Shown here: piece by piece, positions 1-7,489 of the stretch
How the letters are laid out: every line of letters starts with the position of its first letter
Position numbering within the stretch: the first letter of the stretch is position 1
Assembly: GCA_934757945.1 (NCBI GenBank)
Contig: CAKVLT010000020.1
Location: 1 to 25,789 of the forward strand
DNA: 25,789 bases
From: an uncultured Bulleidia sp.
Lineage (GTDB): Bacteria > Bacillota_I > Bacilli_A > Erysipelotrichales > Erysipelotrichaceae
Reading direction: 5' to 3'
Translations under genes and position numbers: made by a program
Notes under the pieces: model-generated
Told to the model about the DNA's origin: nothing
Seen by the model: the letters and a program-made list of their open reading frames with translations, nothing else
The model's database searches: none

Positions 1-347
1 GTAACAGCTATAAGGTTGAGAAACTTAATCAGCTCATAAGAGGTTGGATAAACTACTTCAAAATAGGTAGTATGAAAGCTCTGTGCAAAGATATGGATAA
101 ACATATCAGATATAGACTTCGTATGTGCATATGGAAACATTGGAAAACTCCACAGAATCGCGCGAAGAACTTGATGAAACTAGGAATTAACGAATCTACG
201 GCATGGAAAGTAGCATATGCAGGTTGTAGAATTGCTTATGTATGTAATAAGGGTGCTGTTAATGTGGCTATAAGCAACAAGAGACTAAACCAGTTTGGAT
301 TAGTCTCAATGTTAGATTACTACACTGAAAGATGTGTTACTTGTTAA
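1..347 (+). CDS. ltrA: Group II intron reverse transcriptase/maturase, C-terminal fragment
   Basis: The reading frame is open from the left edge (codons from base 3) and ends at TAA 345-347, so only about 114 C-terminal residues are in the window. They read LNQLIRGWINYFKIGSMK and later RLRMCIWKHWKTP, then NLMKLGI and GLVSMLDYY, which match the thumb/X (maturase) domain and the C-terminal end of bacterial LtrA-type intron-encoded proteins. In the family this protein helps the intron RNA fold and splice and copies it into DNA during retrohoming. No C-terminal HNH endonuclease domain follows the X domain, as in the endonuclease-lacking classes. The identity is supported independently by the intron RNA domains V and VI directly downstream. 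The rest of the gene lies outside the window. Confidence 0.9.
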   Translation, partial: NSYKVEKLNQLIRGWINYFKIGSMKALCKDMDKHIRYRLRMCIWKHWKTPQNRAKNLMKLGINESTAWKVAYAGCRIAYVCNKGAVNVAISNKRLNQFGLVSMLDYYTERCVTC

Positions 348-435
348 GTTGATTGAACCGCCGTGTACCGAACGGTACGCACGGTGGTGTGAGAGGACGG
401 AATTTCTCAATCAAGAGAAATTCCTCCTACTCGAT
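348..435 (+). mobile_element. Group II intron 3' end (RNA domains V and VI)
   Basis: Domain V: about 355-388 folds as a hairpin in which CCGCCGTG (358-365) pairs with CACGGTGG (380-387) and an upper stem TACC/GGTA closes a small loop. Domain VI: GAG (391-393) and AGGA (394-397) pair with TCCT (425-428) and CTC (430-432), leaving A429 as the single bulged adenosine expected at the branch point. Above it, 399-408 pairs perfectly over 10 bases with 415-424 around the loop AATCAA. The intron should end a few bases after the bulge, near GAT at 433-435. The 5' part of the intron is outside the window. The exact splice site is inferred, not seen. Confidence 0.85.
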
Positions 436-436
436 T

Positions 437-468
437 AAAAAAAGTCCCCGCAGTGTATACGGAGACTT
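437..468 (-). terminator. Intrinsic terminator of the SNF2 helicase gene
   Basis: Read on the minus strand, AAGTCTCCG (468-460) pairs over nine positions (one G-T) with CGGGGACTT (450-442) around a nine-base loop, followed by a run of seven T (443-437). It sits 5 bases beyond the SNF2 stop codon. The intron end lies immediately past the T run. Confidence 0.85.
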
Positions 469-472
469 TGTG

Positions 473-3400
473 CTAATCTAACAGTTTTAACAGATCTTCT
501 CTGGATAAAGAGCTGGAAGATATACTTTCGTTGTCCAGGAATCTTGACGCAAGACCGCTCTTTTCCTGCTGTAAAGCAAGAATTCTTTCTTCAATCGTGT
601 CTTTGAGAATCAGTCTGTAGATGGTAACTGCATTTTTCTGACCGATTCTGTGAGCACGGTCACTTGCCTGATTTTCTACAGCGGTATTCCACCATGGGTC
701 ATAGTGGATGACAATGTCTGCAGCAGTCAGGTTAAGGCCTGTACCTCCTGCTTTTAAGGAGATACAGAAGACAGGAACACTGTCTTGCTGGAATTGTTCC
801 ACAAGCTGAGCTCTTTTGGCTTTAGGAGTGGAACCGACCAGTAAATAGAACGGAATATGTTCTTCTTCCAGTCTTTTGCACAGCAGATCCAGCATGCTGG
901 TAAACTGAGAGAACAATAGAATTTTATGCCCGCCTTCAACGGCACGTCTGATAAGATCGATACACATATCTTCTTTTCCGCTGCCATTGACATAATCTTC
1001 ATAAATCAAAGACGGGTTACAGCATAGCTGACGTAATCTTGTCAGCTCGGCTAAAATCTTGATTTTATCCTGTTTGAATTCCTTATCACTTGCAGAATGA
1101 ATCATCTGCTTCATACGCTGTACACGTGCATCATACAACTCTTTCTGAGATGGTGTTGCTTCGGCATAGTATACTTCTTCCAGTTTGTCAGGAAGGTCTT
1201 TGAGCACATCTTTCTTTAAACGACGCAGAACAAACGGACTGATCATTGTCTGAAGATGATACTGAGCCTGTTCATCTTCTTCTTTTATAATCGGTATTTC
1301 ATATGTGGATCGGAAATAGCCATAGGTATAGAAATACCCTGGAAGAATGAAGTCGAAAATTGACCACAGTTCTGAGAGTTTATTTTCAATTGGTGTGCCT
1401 GTTAAAGCGATATGGAAAGAACTTTGAATAGCTTTGACTGCCTGAGATGCCTGTGTGTTGGCATTTTTGATGTATTGGGCCTCATCTACAATCTGAACAT
1501 AGAATTTCTTGCCTTCATAGGATTCGATATCTCGTTTTAAAAGATCATAGGAAGTGATATAGACATCTACATCGTTATCTTCCAGGATGGCTTTTCTTTC
1601 TGAAGCTGTACCGATGACCTGAAGACAGGTGAGCTCAGGGGCAAAGTGAGTAATTTCAGAATACCAGTTATAGACTAAGGAAGCAGGACATACGACCAGA
1701 GCTTTGCCGTCTTTATGGAATTTCTGCAGGAAGGTTAATACCTGGATGGTTTTACCCAACCCCATTTCATCCGCAAGTAATGCACCAAATCCATTTTCAT
1801 ATAAGGCACATAACCACCGGAAACCTTCTGCCTGATATGGTCTTAAGGTAGCCTTGATGGAAGATGGTAAGGTATATTTTTTTGTGGAGATGGATTGAAT
1901 TCTGGAAATGCGTTCTTCAAAAGAACCTGCATAGGAAATCTGTAACTGTTCATCTCTTAACCCGTTAAGATAAAAGGCTCTGTAGGAAGGCAGTGATGCC
2001 GAACCTTCTTTAATCTGTGAAGAGGTTAGCTGCAGGTCTTTTGCCATAGCCATAAATTCATTAAAGCTCTCACTTGTCTGCATATCGATAAACTGTCCGT
2101 TCTTCAAACGATAGAACTTCTTCTTAGGATTGTATTTTGCAAGGATATCTGCAATTTCGTTTTGAGAAAGGGTGTCTGCCACCATATCCAGTTGCAGTAA
2201 GTTGTCTTTAGTGACGGAAATACCGATACTGACTTTTGGGGCAGTACGTACAGATAAAGCTTTCAGGGCATCACTGACAAAAACAGTGGCTTTGGACTGC
2301 AATTCCGGAATACCTTCATTAAGGAAATGGAACATCTTATCTTCATTGTTGGTTAATACCATCTGTTTTTGAATGGTGTCAAAAGAATTGAACCATTTTG
2401 CTACATAAGCATCCATGATAGCCTCTTCCTTGAGGTCTCTTTTGCCTTCTTTATTAGCTGTATCAAAGACGTTGAATGTGCCTTCTTTATAGACAGCATC
2501 CAGTCTGCAGGTAATCATGTCTTCCTGCAAAGAATCCAGATAAATCTGGAAAACAGGTTTGTCCGGTAAATAATCATATGGGTCAAAAGCAGCCTGATTA
2601 TTCAGTTCTACATTTTTAATCAATGTTGGATACACATTTTTTGTGAAAGTGGACACATCTTTTTCTGATAAGAACTGTCGAGGATCACTTGTGGATAAGA
2701 AACTCAGCAAAGTGACAAGTTTCTCACTGGTTCTTGGAAATTTATATAAGATGGGTGTATTGTCCGAAAGAGAGATATACAGGAATTTATTGCCCTGATA
2801 AAACTTGAAATTGTCGGATTCAAGAATGTATCCCTGGTTAGCTTTTATCAGTGTACTGTGTAAAGAAGGAAAGGAGTTTCGAACAATCAAAGGAGCATCT
2901 TCACCTGCATGGGAGGTATTGGCAACTTCTACTTCGATATTTTGACATATCTCCATAAACTCATCTAAATATCTTCCTTTCAGTACCATGGATCTTCGTA
3001 CCTGAGAAGGAGAATAATAGGCAGAGTAAAAAGAATATTCTTTCGCATAGGCATCTTCTCTGTTTACGATGGATTTCAGGAAAGTGACAAGAGGAATATA
3101 GTTTTCAGCAAATGCAGATACCTCGTGTACAAATTCAAGATTCTTTCCGTATCTGTAAAGAGAATGATTTTTCAGATTTTCCACAAACTGGGAAATATCT
3201 TTTACCACATAGCTTTTATTTGTATTCTGAGAAATTCTGAAAGAACATTCTATTTCTTTGGGATTGGAAAAATCTAATACCGGTTCCAGACGAATGGAGT
3301 GCATTTTCAGTATATCTGTAGGACTGGTGTCCATAGCAAGTAATAATTTACTCATCTCTTCAGATGTGGAAACGGAAACAGGTTCGCTGTCCTGTTCTTT

Positions 3401-3688
3401 GAAATCAAGATAGGCAAGTAATAGAGCTGCGGTATGTGGACAATTTTTGAAAGTCTTTCCGCATGTACAGTCTGAATCAAACAGGATACCTGTGTCTTCG
3501 TTTACATAGGCATAGACTTCATAAGGTTCCCATGAATCCCCTTCTACGGTACCTTCTATTTCTGTCAGTTTGGTATAGGCGTCTTTAGAAGCGTAAATAT
3601 GTGAGACTCTTTGCTGAGAGTAGAGTCTGGATCCCTTTGTAAAGGTAGCTTCTGAAACCTGTTTCTGAATCTGATACTTGGATAACAT
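473..3688 (-). CDS. SNF2-family DNA-dependent ATPase with SWIM zinc finger
   Basis: A 1071-residue SWI2/SNF2 helicase-like ATPase of the bacterial HepA/RapA-related group. The N-terminus carries a SWIM-type zinc finger (C74, C76, C83, H85). A long middle region, as in bacterial SNF2-associated proteins, follows. The ATPase core has Walker A DEMGLGKTIQ (K646), motif II DEAQ (735-738), the LTGTPIENKLSELW motif, and motif VI QASDRAHRIGQ (1007-1017). Such proteins translocate on duplex DNA and remodel protein-nucleic acid complexes such as stalled RNA polymerase; the substrate here is unknown. ATG 3688 is chosen because GGGGGTG lies about 7 bases upstream and an extended -10 lies behind it. The gene stands alone on this strand with its own terminator. 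The domain order and length are normal for the family. Confidence 0.93.
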   Translation of the reverse strand: MLSKYQIQKQVSEATFTKGSRLYSQQRVSHIYASKDAYTKLTEIEGTVEGDSWEPYEVYAYVNEDTGILFDSDCTCGKTFKNCPHTAALLLAYLDFKEQDSEPVSVSTSEEMSKLLLAMDTSPTDILKMHSIRLEPVLDFSNPKEIECSFRISQNTNKSYVVKDISQFVENLKNHSLYRYGKNLEFVHEVSAFAENYIPLVTFLKSIVNREDAYAKEYSFYSAYYSPSQVRRSMVLKGRYLDEFMEICQNIEVEVANTSHAGEDAPLIVRNSFPSLHSTLIKANQGYILESDNFKFYQGNKFLYISLSDNTPILYKFPRTSEKLVTLLSFLSTSDPRQFLSEKDVSTFTKNVYPTLIKNVELNNQAAFDPYDYLPDKPVFQIYLDSLQEDMITCRLDAVYKEGTFNVFDTANKEGKRDLKEEAIMDAYVAKWFNSFDTIQKQMVLTNNEDKMFHFLNEGIPELQSKATVFVSDALKALSVRTAPKVSIGISVTKDNLLQLDMVADTLSQNEIADILAKYNPKKKFYRLKNGQFIDMQTSESFNEFMAMAKDLQLTSSQIKEGSASLPSYRAFYLNGLRDEQLQISYAGSFEERISRIQSISTKKYTLPSSIKATLRPYQAEGFRWLCALYENGFGALLADEMGLGKTIQVLTFLQKFHKDGKALVVCPASLVYNWYSEITHFAPELTCLQVIGTASERKAILEDNDVDVYITSYDLLKRDIESYEGKKFYVQIVDEAQYIKNANTQASQAVKAIQSSFHIALTGTPIENKLSELWSIFDFILPGYFYTYGYFRSTYEIPIIKEEDEQAQYHLQTMISPFVLRRLKKDVLKDLPDKLEEVYYAEATPSQKELYDARVQRMKQMIHSASDKEFKQDKIKILAELTRLRQLCCNPSLIYEDYVNGSGKEDMCIDLIRRAVEGGHKILLFSQFTSMLDLLCKRLEEEHIPFYLLVGSTPKAKRAQLVEQFQQDSVPVFCISLKAGGTGLNLTAADIVIHYDPWWNTAVENQASDRAHRIGQKNAVTIYRLILKDTIEERILALQQEKSGLASRFLDNESISSSSLSREDLLKLLD

Positions 3689-3712
3689 ACATTCACCCCC
3701 GTGAATTTAAAA

Positions 3713-3721
3713 ATTATACCA
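3713..3721 (-). promoter_or_regulatory. Extended -10 promoter for the SNF2 gene
   Basis: The minus strand reads TGGTATAAT, a consensus extended -10 (TGnTATAAT). It lies 24 bases upstream of the ATG, leaving a short leader that contains the ribosome-binding site GGGGGTG. No good -35 is visible at 16-18 bases, consistent with an extended -10 promoter. Confidence 0.6.
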
Positions 3722-3730
3722 TGGATGGAG

Positions 3731-3736
3731 TATAAT
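3731..3736 (+). promoter_or_regulatory. -10 element, probably giving a leaderless DUF1294 transcript
   Basis: TATAAT is followed by six bases and the in-frame ATG at 3743, so transcription would begin at or next to the start codon. The nearby AAGGA is only one base from the ATG, too close to act as a Shine-Dalgarno. No clear -35 or TGn extension is present, so this is the weaker half of the divergent pair. Confidence 0.45.
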
Positions 3737-3742
3737 AAGGAC

Positions 3743-4003
3743 ATGATTTGCATACTTTTTTTAGTGATGAATGTCATCAGTTTTATCCTGTTTGGCATAG
3801 ATAAATATAAAGCGGTACATCATAAGTATCGTATTCCTGAAAGAATACTATTAGGCAGTTGTGTTATTGGAGGCTGTATAGGAGGATGGGCAGGCATGCA
3901 TGTCTTCCATCATAAAACTTTACACACTCTGTTTACTATTGTTGTGCCTGTTTGCTGTGTTTTTTGGATGGGTATCTGGGGATATGCATTGTTTGCCAGG
4001 TGA
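3743..4003 (+). CDS. DUF1294 family small membrane protein
   Basis: About 86 residues. It begins with a hydrophobic helix leading into SFILFGIDKYKA, followed by RIPERILLGSCVIGGCIGGW, HHKTLHTLF and a second or third hydrophobic helix near the C-terminus. This is the pattern of the DUF1294 family of inner-membrane proteins of unknown function. The frame is open upstream to GTG 3701 and ATG 3725, but neither has a ribosome-binding site. ATG 3743 fits the usual family N-terminus and lies six bases after a TATAAT. The next gene starts three bases after the stop, so this is probably the first gene of the unit that runs to the glycosidase. Function cannot be stated. Confidence 0.8.
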   Translation: MICILFLVMNVISFILFGIDKYKAVHHKYRIPERILLGSCVIGGCIGGWAGMHVFHHKTLHTLFTIVVPVCCVFWMGIWGYALFAR

Positions 4004-4006
4004 AAT

Positions 4007-4381
4007 ATGACACAGACAAGAAAGCAGGCATTACAGAAACTGAAGAAATCCAGATTCCGTTCTTCTTTTCATCTGAGTGAAAAAGAAAAAACATATTATC
4101 TTTTCAAGGGAAGAGAAGTCATGCGACTTCATGCTCAGGAATTCATAGAGAAAAGACTGGCTCCGGCATATCCTGAAAATGATGGAAAACAGACACCAAT
4201 GAGAGGACATCCTGTGTTTGTGGCACAACATGCGACGGGATGTTGTTGCAGAGGATGTCTTGAAAAGTGGTATAAAGTAAAAAAAGGTGTGCCACTGACA
4301 AAACTTCAACAGGAAAAAATAGTTGAGTTGTTGTTGGATTGGTGTGAACAGGATATACTTGAATCAGGCAAGGAGGAATAA
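4007..4381 (+). CDS. DUF4186 family protein
   Basis: A 124-residue soluble protein with the conserved features I associate with DUF4186: SRFRSSFHL near the N-terminus, HAQEFIEKRLAPAYPENDGK, then PMRGHPVFVAQHATGCCCRG and CLEKWY. The cluster of one His and four Cys around residues 80-90 looks capable of binding a metal, but that is inference. The family has no established function. The start is supported by AGGTGA overlapping the stop of the preceding gene, four bases before the ATG. The stop TAA is followed six bases later by sdaAB, whose AGGAGG lies within the end of this gene, so the two are likely cotranscribed. Confidence 0.82.
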   Translation: MTQTRKQALQKLKKSRFRSSFHLSEKEKTYYLFKGREVMRLHAQEFIEKRLAPAYPENDGKQTPMRGHPVFVAQHATGCCCRGCLEKWYKVKKGVPLTKLQQEKIVELLLDWCEQDILESGKEE

Positions 4382-4387
4382 TCCCAC

Positions 4388-5053
4388 ATGAATATATTTG
4401 ATATCATTGGTCCGGTGATGGTGGGGCCTTCATCTTCTCATACGGCAGGTGCTGTACGTATAGGGAATGTGTCCAGAAAATTGATGATGGAGCCTGTCGC
4501 AAAAGCAGAAATTTATTTTCATGGTTCTTTTCTGGCTACAGGTAAAGGTCATGGTACAGACAGAGCATTACTGGCAGGACTGATGGGGATGAGCTGTGAT
4601 GATGAAAGAATTCCTGACGCTTTTGAAGAGGCAAAAAAGCATGGGTTACAATATAGTTTTGATGGCATTGATCTGGGTGATCAGGCACATCCCAATTCTG
4701 TGAAGATGTTTCTGCATGGAGTTAATGGAAAGGAACTGGAAATCATCGGTGCTTCTATCGGTGGAGGGAGAATTGAAATTCGTGAGATTGATGGCTTGAA
4801 GACTGTTTTCAGTGGTTCTTATCCGACATTGATTGTGGAAAATGATGATCGACCGGGAGAGGTTGCCAATGTGACAGGTATGCTTGCCAAAGAGCATATC
4901 AATATTGCGACTGTACAGCTGGACAGAGACAGCAGAGGGGGACATGCCGTAACAGTGATAGAATGTGACCAGGAAGTGCCTTCATCCGGTCTTGAGTGGT
5001 TAAAAAAGCAGGAAGGCATTTTGAAAGTAACTTATCTGAGTTTAGGAGAATAA
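4388..5053 (+). CDS. sdaAB: L-serine dehydratase, iron-sulfur type, beta subunit
   Basis: At 221 residues this is the usual size of the separate beta subunit. The N-terminus has GPSSSHTAGAVRIG, the conserved serine-histidine motif of the SDH beta domain. The C-terminus has an ACT domain beginning near DDRPGEVANVTGMLAKEHIN (about residues 155-221). Together with the alpha subunit it deaminates L-serine to pyruvate and ammonia in the cytoplasm, providing carbon and energy from serine. The ribosome-binding site AGGAGG lies 11 bases upstream of the ATG. The alpha subunit gene follows after a single base, which is typical of the two-subunit form found in Bacillota. Confidence 0.95.
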   Translation: MNIFDIIGPVMVGPSSSHTAGAVRIGNVSRKLMMEPVAKAEIYFHGSFLATGKGHGTDRALLAGLMGMSCDDERIPDAFEEAKKHGLQYSFDGIDLGDQAHPNSVKMFLHGVNGKELEIIGASIGGGRIEIREIDGLKTVFSGSYPTLIVENDDRPGEVANVTGMLAKEHINIATVQLDRDSRGGHAVTVIECDQEVPSSGLEWLKKQEGILKVTYLSLGE

Positions 5054-5054
5054 C

Positions 5055-5930
5055 ATGTTTCATGCGTTAGAAGATATTGTACAGCAGTGTACTGCAACCC
5101 ATCTTCCTATGTGGAAAGTGATTTTGCAGGAAGATTGTAAAGAGTCTGGTATGGAAGAATCTGCTGCACTGGAAAAAATGAAAGGTATGTATGATGCTAT
5201 GAAAGCATCTATTGCCGCCTATGATCCTTCAATGCTGAGTAACAGCGGACTGGTGGGACAGGAAGCAGGCATTTTGCAGAAAAGAATAGACAGGAAACAA
5301 ATGCTTAGCGGTTCTTTTATTTCCAATGTGATGGAGAAAGCTTTGAGAGTGGCAGGTTGTAATGCCTGCATGAAAAGAATTGTGGCATCTCCTACAGCAG
5401 GAAGCTGCGGTGTCTTACCCGCAGTACTGGTAGCTTACCAGGAAACAAAATCTGTCAGTGAACAGAGGATGGTGGAAGCTTTACTGATAGCTGGTGGTAT
5501 CGGCGGTGTCATCGGACACAGAGCTTCTTTGTCTGGTGCCCAGGGTGGCTGTCAGGCGGAAATCGGTTCTGCCAGCAGTATGGCAGCCGGAGCACTGGCT
5601 TATCTTGAAGGCGGAGATGAACAGTGTGTTTTAAATGCAAGTGCCTTTGCTTTGAAGAATGTGCTGGGACTTGCCTGTGATCCGGTGGCAGGACTTGTAG
5701 AAGTGCCGTGTGTCAAAAGAAATGTGATGGGAGCTGTAAATGCAGTCACTTCCTGTGACATGGCTATGGCAGGGATTACTTCCAGAATTCCTGCTGATGA
5801 AGTGATTGATGCTATGGGTGCTATTGGAGCACATATGCCTTTGGAAATTAAAGAAACCGGTATTGGGGGTCTTGCGGGGACTCCTACCGGAAAAAATATA
5901 GCCCGGAAAATGAGTGGTGAAACCAGATAG
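5055..5930 (+). CDS. sdaAA: L-serine dehydratase, iron-sulfur type, alpha subunit
   Basis: 291 residues, the normal size. Conserved blocks include RVAGCNACMKRIVASPTAGS, GGIGGVIGHRASLSGAQGGC, GLACDPVAGLVEVPCVKRN and GGLAGTPTG. Cysteines C166, C208 and C219 have spacings of 42 and 11 residues, the same as the three [4Fe-4S] ligands of the single-chain Legionella enzyme as I recall them (C343, C385, C396). The fourth iron of the cluster binds serine directly, and such enzymes are oxygen-sensitive, which suits an anaerobe. AGGAGAA overlaps the end of sdaAB and serves this start. The glycosidase gene follows nine bases after the stop. Confidence 0.95.
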   Translation: MFHALEDIVQQCTATHLPMWKVILQEDCKESGMEESAALEKMKGMYDAMKASIAAYDPSMLSNSGLVGQEAGILQKRIDRKQMLSGSFISNVMEKALRVAGCNACMKRIVASPTAGSCGVLPAVLVAYQETKSVSEQRMVEALLIAGGIGGVIGHRASLSGAQGGCQAEIGSASSMAAGALAYLEGGDEQCVLNASAFALKNVLGLACDPVAGLVEVPCVKRNVMGAVNAVTSCDMAMAGITSRIPADEVIDAMGAIGAHMPLEIKETGIGGLAGTPTGKNIARKMSGETR

Positions 5931-5939
5931 GAGGTCATT

Positions 5940-7430
5940 ATGGGTTTTAGAAATGATTTTTTGTGGGGCGGCGCAACAGCTGCCAATCAGTATGAAGGTG
6001 GTGTTCATGAAGGTGGTGCAGGTCTTGCGACCGGTGATGTCATGACAAACGGTTCTCATACCGTTCGTCGACAGGTCACATGGAGAAAACCGGATGGAAC
6101 AACAGGTTCTACACCGTTATGTTTCGGTTCATCTGAAAGACATCTGCCTGAAGGAGCAATTCCTGTGGAACTGGAGGATAAAAAGTATTATTATCCTTCT
6201 CACATTGCTTCAGATTTCTATCATCATTATAAAGAAGACATCGCTTTACTTGCTGAAGAAGGATTCAACTGTCTGCGTATTTCCATGAAATGGTCCAGAC
6301 TGTTTCCAAATGGGGACGACGAAAAACCAAATGAAGCAGGACTGGCTTTCTATGATGCTGTTTTTGATGAATGTAAGAAGTATGGGATTGAACCATTAGT
6401 AACCTTGCATCATTATGAAACACCATTGAGTTTCGCTCAAAGATGTAACGGATGGGCAGACAGAAAACTGGTGGATGCTTTTGTGAAGTATGCGACTACT
6501 GCTTTTGAAAGATACAGAGGAAAAGTAAAATATTATCTGACATTTAATGAAATTAATCTGATTGAAGTGGCTCCTTATGTAGCAGGTGGATTGATTCATG
6601 CGGATGATCAAAGTATTGCCAATGCGGCATATCATCAGTTCCTTGCCAGTGCAAAGACAGTGATGGCTGCGCATGCGTCTTATCCGGAAATCAAAGTTGG
6701 TATGATGCTTGCTTTTGGCCCAAGTTATGGTTTGACTGCAGATCCATATGATCAGTTACTTGCACATCAGATGGAAGATAATACATTATTCTTCTCTGAT
6801 GTACAGATGCTTGGAAAGTATCCTAAATATAAACTGCTTGCCTATGAAAGAGCAGGTATCACACTGCCTGAACAGGAAGGAGATGCTGAAATTCTGCAGA
6901 ATGGTGTCTGTGATTTCCTGAGTTTCTCCACTTATGGAAGTAATACATTCACTACTCATCAGGAAACAGATAAAGGCGGAGGTAATGGTGCCGATGGAAG
7001 ACAGGTTGCCAATCCTTATCTCAAGACCAATGCATGGGGATGGGGTACTGATCCTCAGTGTCTGAGAATTGCTCTGAATATTTTTGAAAACAGATATCAT
7101 TGTCCTTTATGGTGCGTGGAAAACGGTATTGGATGGAATGATGTATTTGAAGATGGTACGGTACATGATGATTATCGTATTGATTACATGCGCTGCAACA
7201 TTCAGTCTATGAAAGATGCAGTGGAACTGGACGGTGTGGATCTTATGGGATATCTGTACTGGGGATGTGTGGATATGGTTTCCAATGGTGAAGGTGAAAT
7301 GGCTAAACGTTATGGGCAGGTCTACGTAGACGCCGATAATTATGGTCAGGGTACTTTCAAGAGATCCAGAAAAGATTCTTATTTCTGGTATCAGAAGTGT
7401 ATTCGTTCTAATGGGGAAGATCTGAAATAA
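5940..7430 (+). CDS. Glycoside hydrolase family 1, probable 6-phospho-beta-glucosidase
   Basis: 496 residues, a single-domain GH1 enzyme. The N-terminus RNDFLWGGATAANQYEG is the family signature. The acid/base Glu is E204 in TFNEIN and the nucleophile is E394 in VENGIGW. TFNEIN and the C-terminal KRYGQVYVDADNYGQGTF block (with the KRY phosphate-contact residues of the family) suggest a phosphorylated substrate. It would hydrolyse 6-phospho-beta-glucosides such as phosphorylated cellobiose or salicin delivered by a PTS. No PTS genes are in the window, so the transporter must be encoded elsewhere, or the substrate may not be phosphorylated. ATAGGAGGT before the ATG is a strong ribosome-binding site. 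It is the last gene of the unit. Confidence 0.9.
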   Translation: MGFRNDFLWGGATAANQYEGGVHEGGAGLATGDVMTNGSHTVRRQVTWRKPDGTTGSTPLCFGSSERHLPEGAIPVELEDKKYYYPSHIASDFYHHYKEDIALLAEEGFNCLRISMKWSRLFPNGDDEKPNEAGLAFYDAVFDECKKYGIEPLVTLHHYETPLSFAQRCNGWADRKLVDAFVKYATTAFERYRGKVKYYLTFNEINLIEVAPYVAGGLIHADDQSIANAAYHQFLASAKTVMAAHASYPEIKVGMMLAFGPSYGLTADPYDQLLAHQMEDNTLFFSDVQMLGKYPKYKLLAYERAGITLPEQEGDAEILQNGVCDFLSFSTYGSNTFTTHQETDKGGGNGADGRQVANPYLKTNAWGWGTDPQCLRIALNIFENRYHCPLWCVENGIGWNDVFEDGTVHDDYRIDYMRCNIQSMKDAVELDGVDLMGYLYWGCVDMVSNGEGEMAKRYGQVYVDADNYGQGTFKRSRKDSYFWYQKCIRSNGEDLK

Positions 7431-7437
7431 ATCAATG

Positions 7438-7478
7438 AAGAAGAGGAGTTCTGGTAGATAGGACTTCTTTTCTTTTTT
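7438..7478 (+). terminator. Strong intrinsic terminator after the glycosidase gene
   Basis: AAGAAGAGGAGTTCT (7438-7452) pairs with AGGACTTCTTTTCTT (7460-7474) over 15 positions with three G-T pairs, around the loop GGTAGAT, and is followed by T residues. The T run merges directly into a TATAAT at 7478-7483, so the terminator and the next promoter touch. Confidence 0.85.
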
Positions 7479-7483
7479 ATAAT
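7478..7483 (+). promoter_or_regulatory. -10 element, probably giving a leaderless GTPase-NYN transcript
   Basis: TATAAT is followed by six bases (AGACAC) and ATG 7490. There is no Shine-Dalgarno sequence before the ATG. The -35 region lies inside the terminator hairpin and does not match consensus well, so promoter strength is uncertain. Confidence 0.5.
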
Positions 7484-7489
7484 AGACAC

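Noticed and set aside
3701..3742. Longer starts for the DUF1294 protein at GTG 3701 or ATG 3725
   Set aside because: No ribosome-binding site precedes either, and both overlap the divergent promoter elements; the family N-terminus fits 3743.
5600..6059. Antisense open frames over sdaAA and the start of the GH1 gene
   Set aside because: They are shadows of well-supported genes, have no ribosome-binding sites and resemble no known protein.
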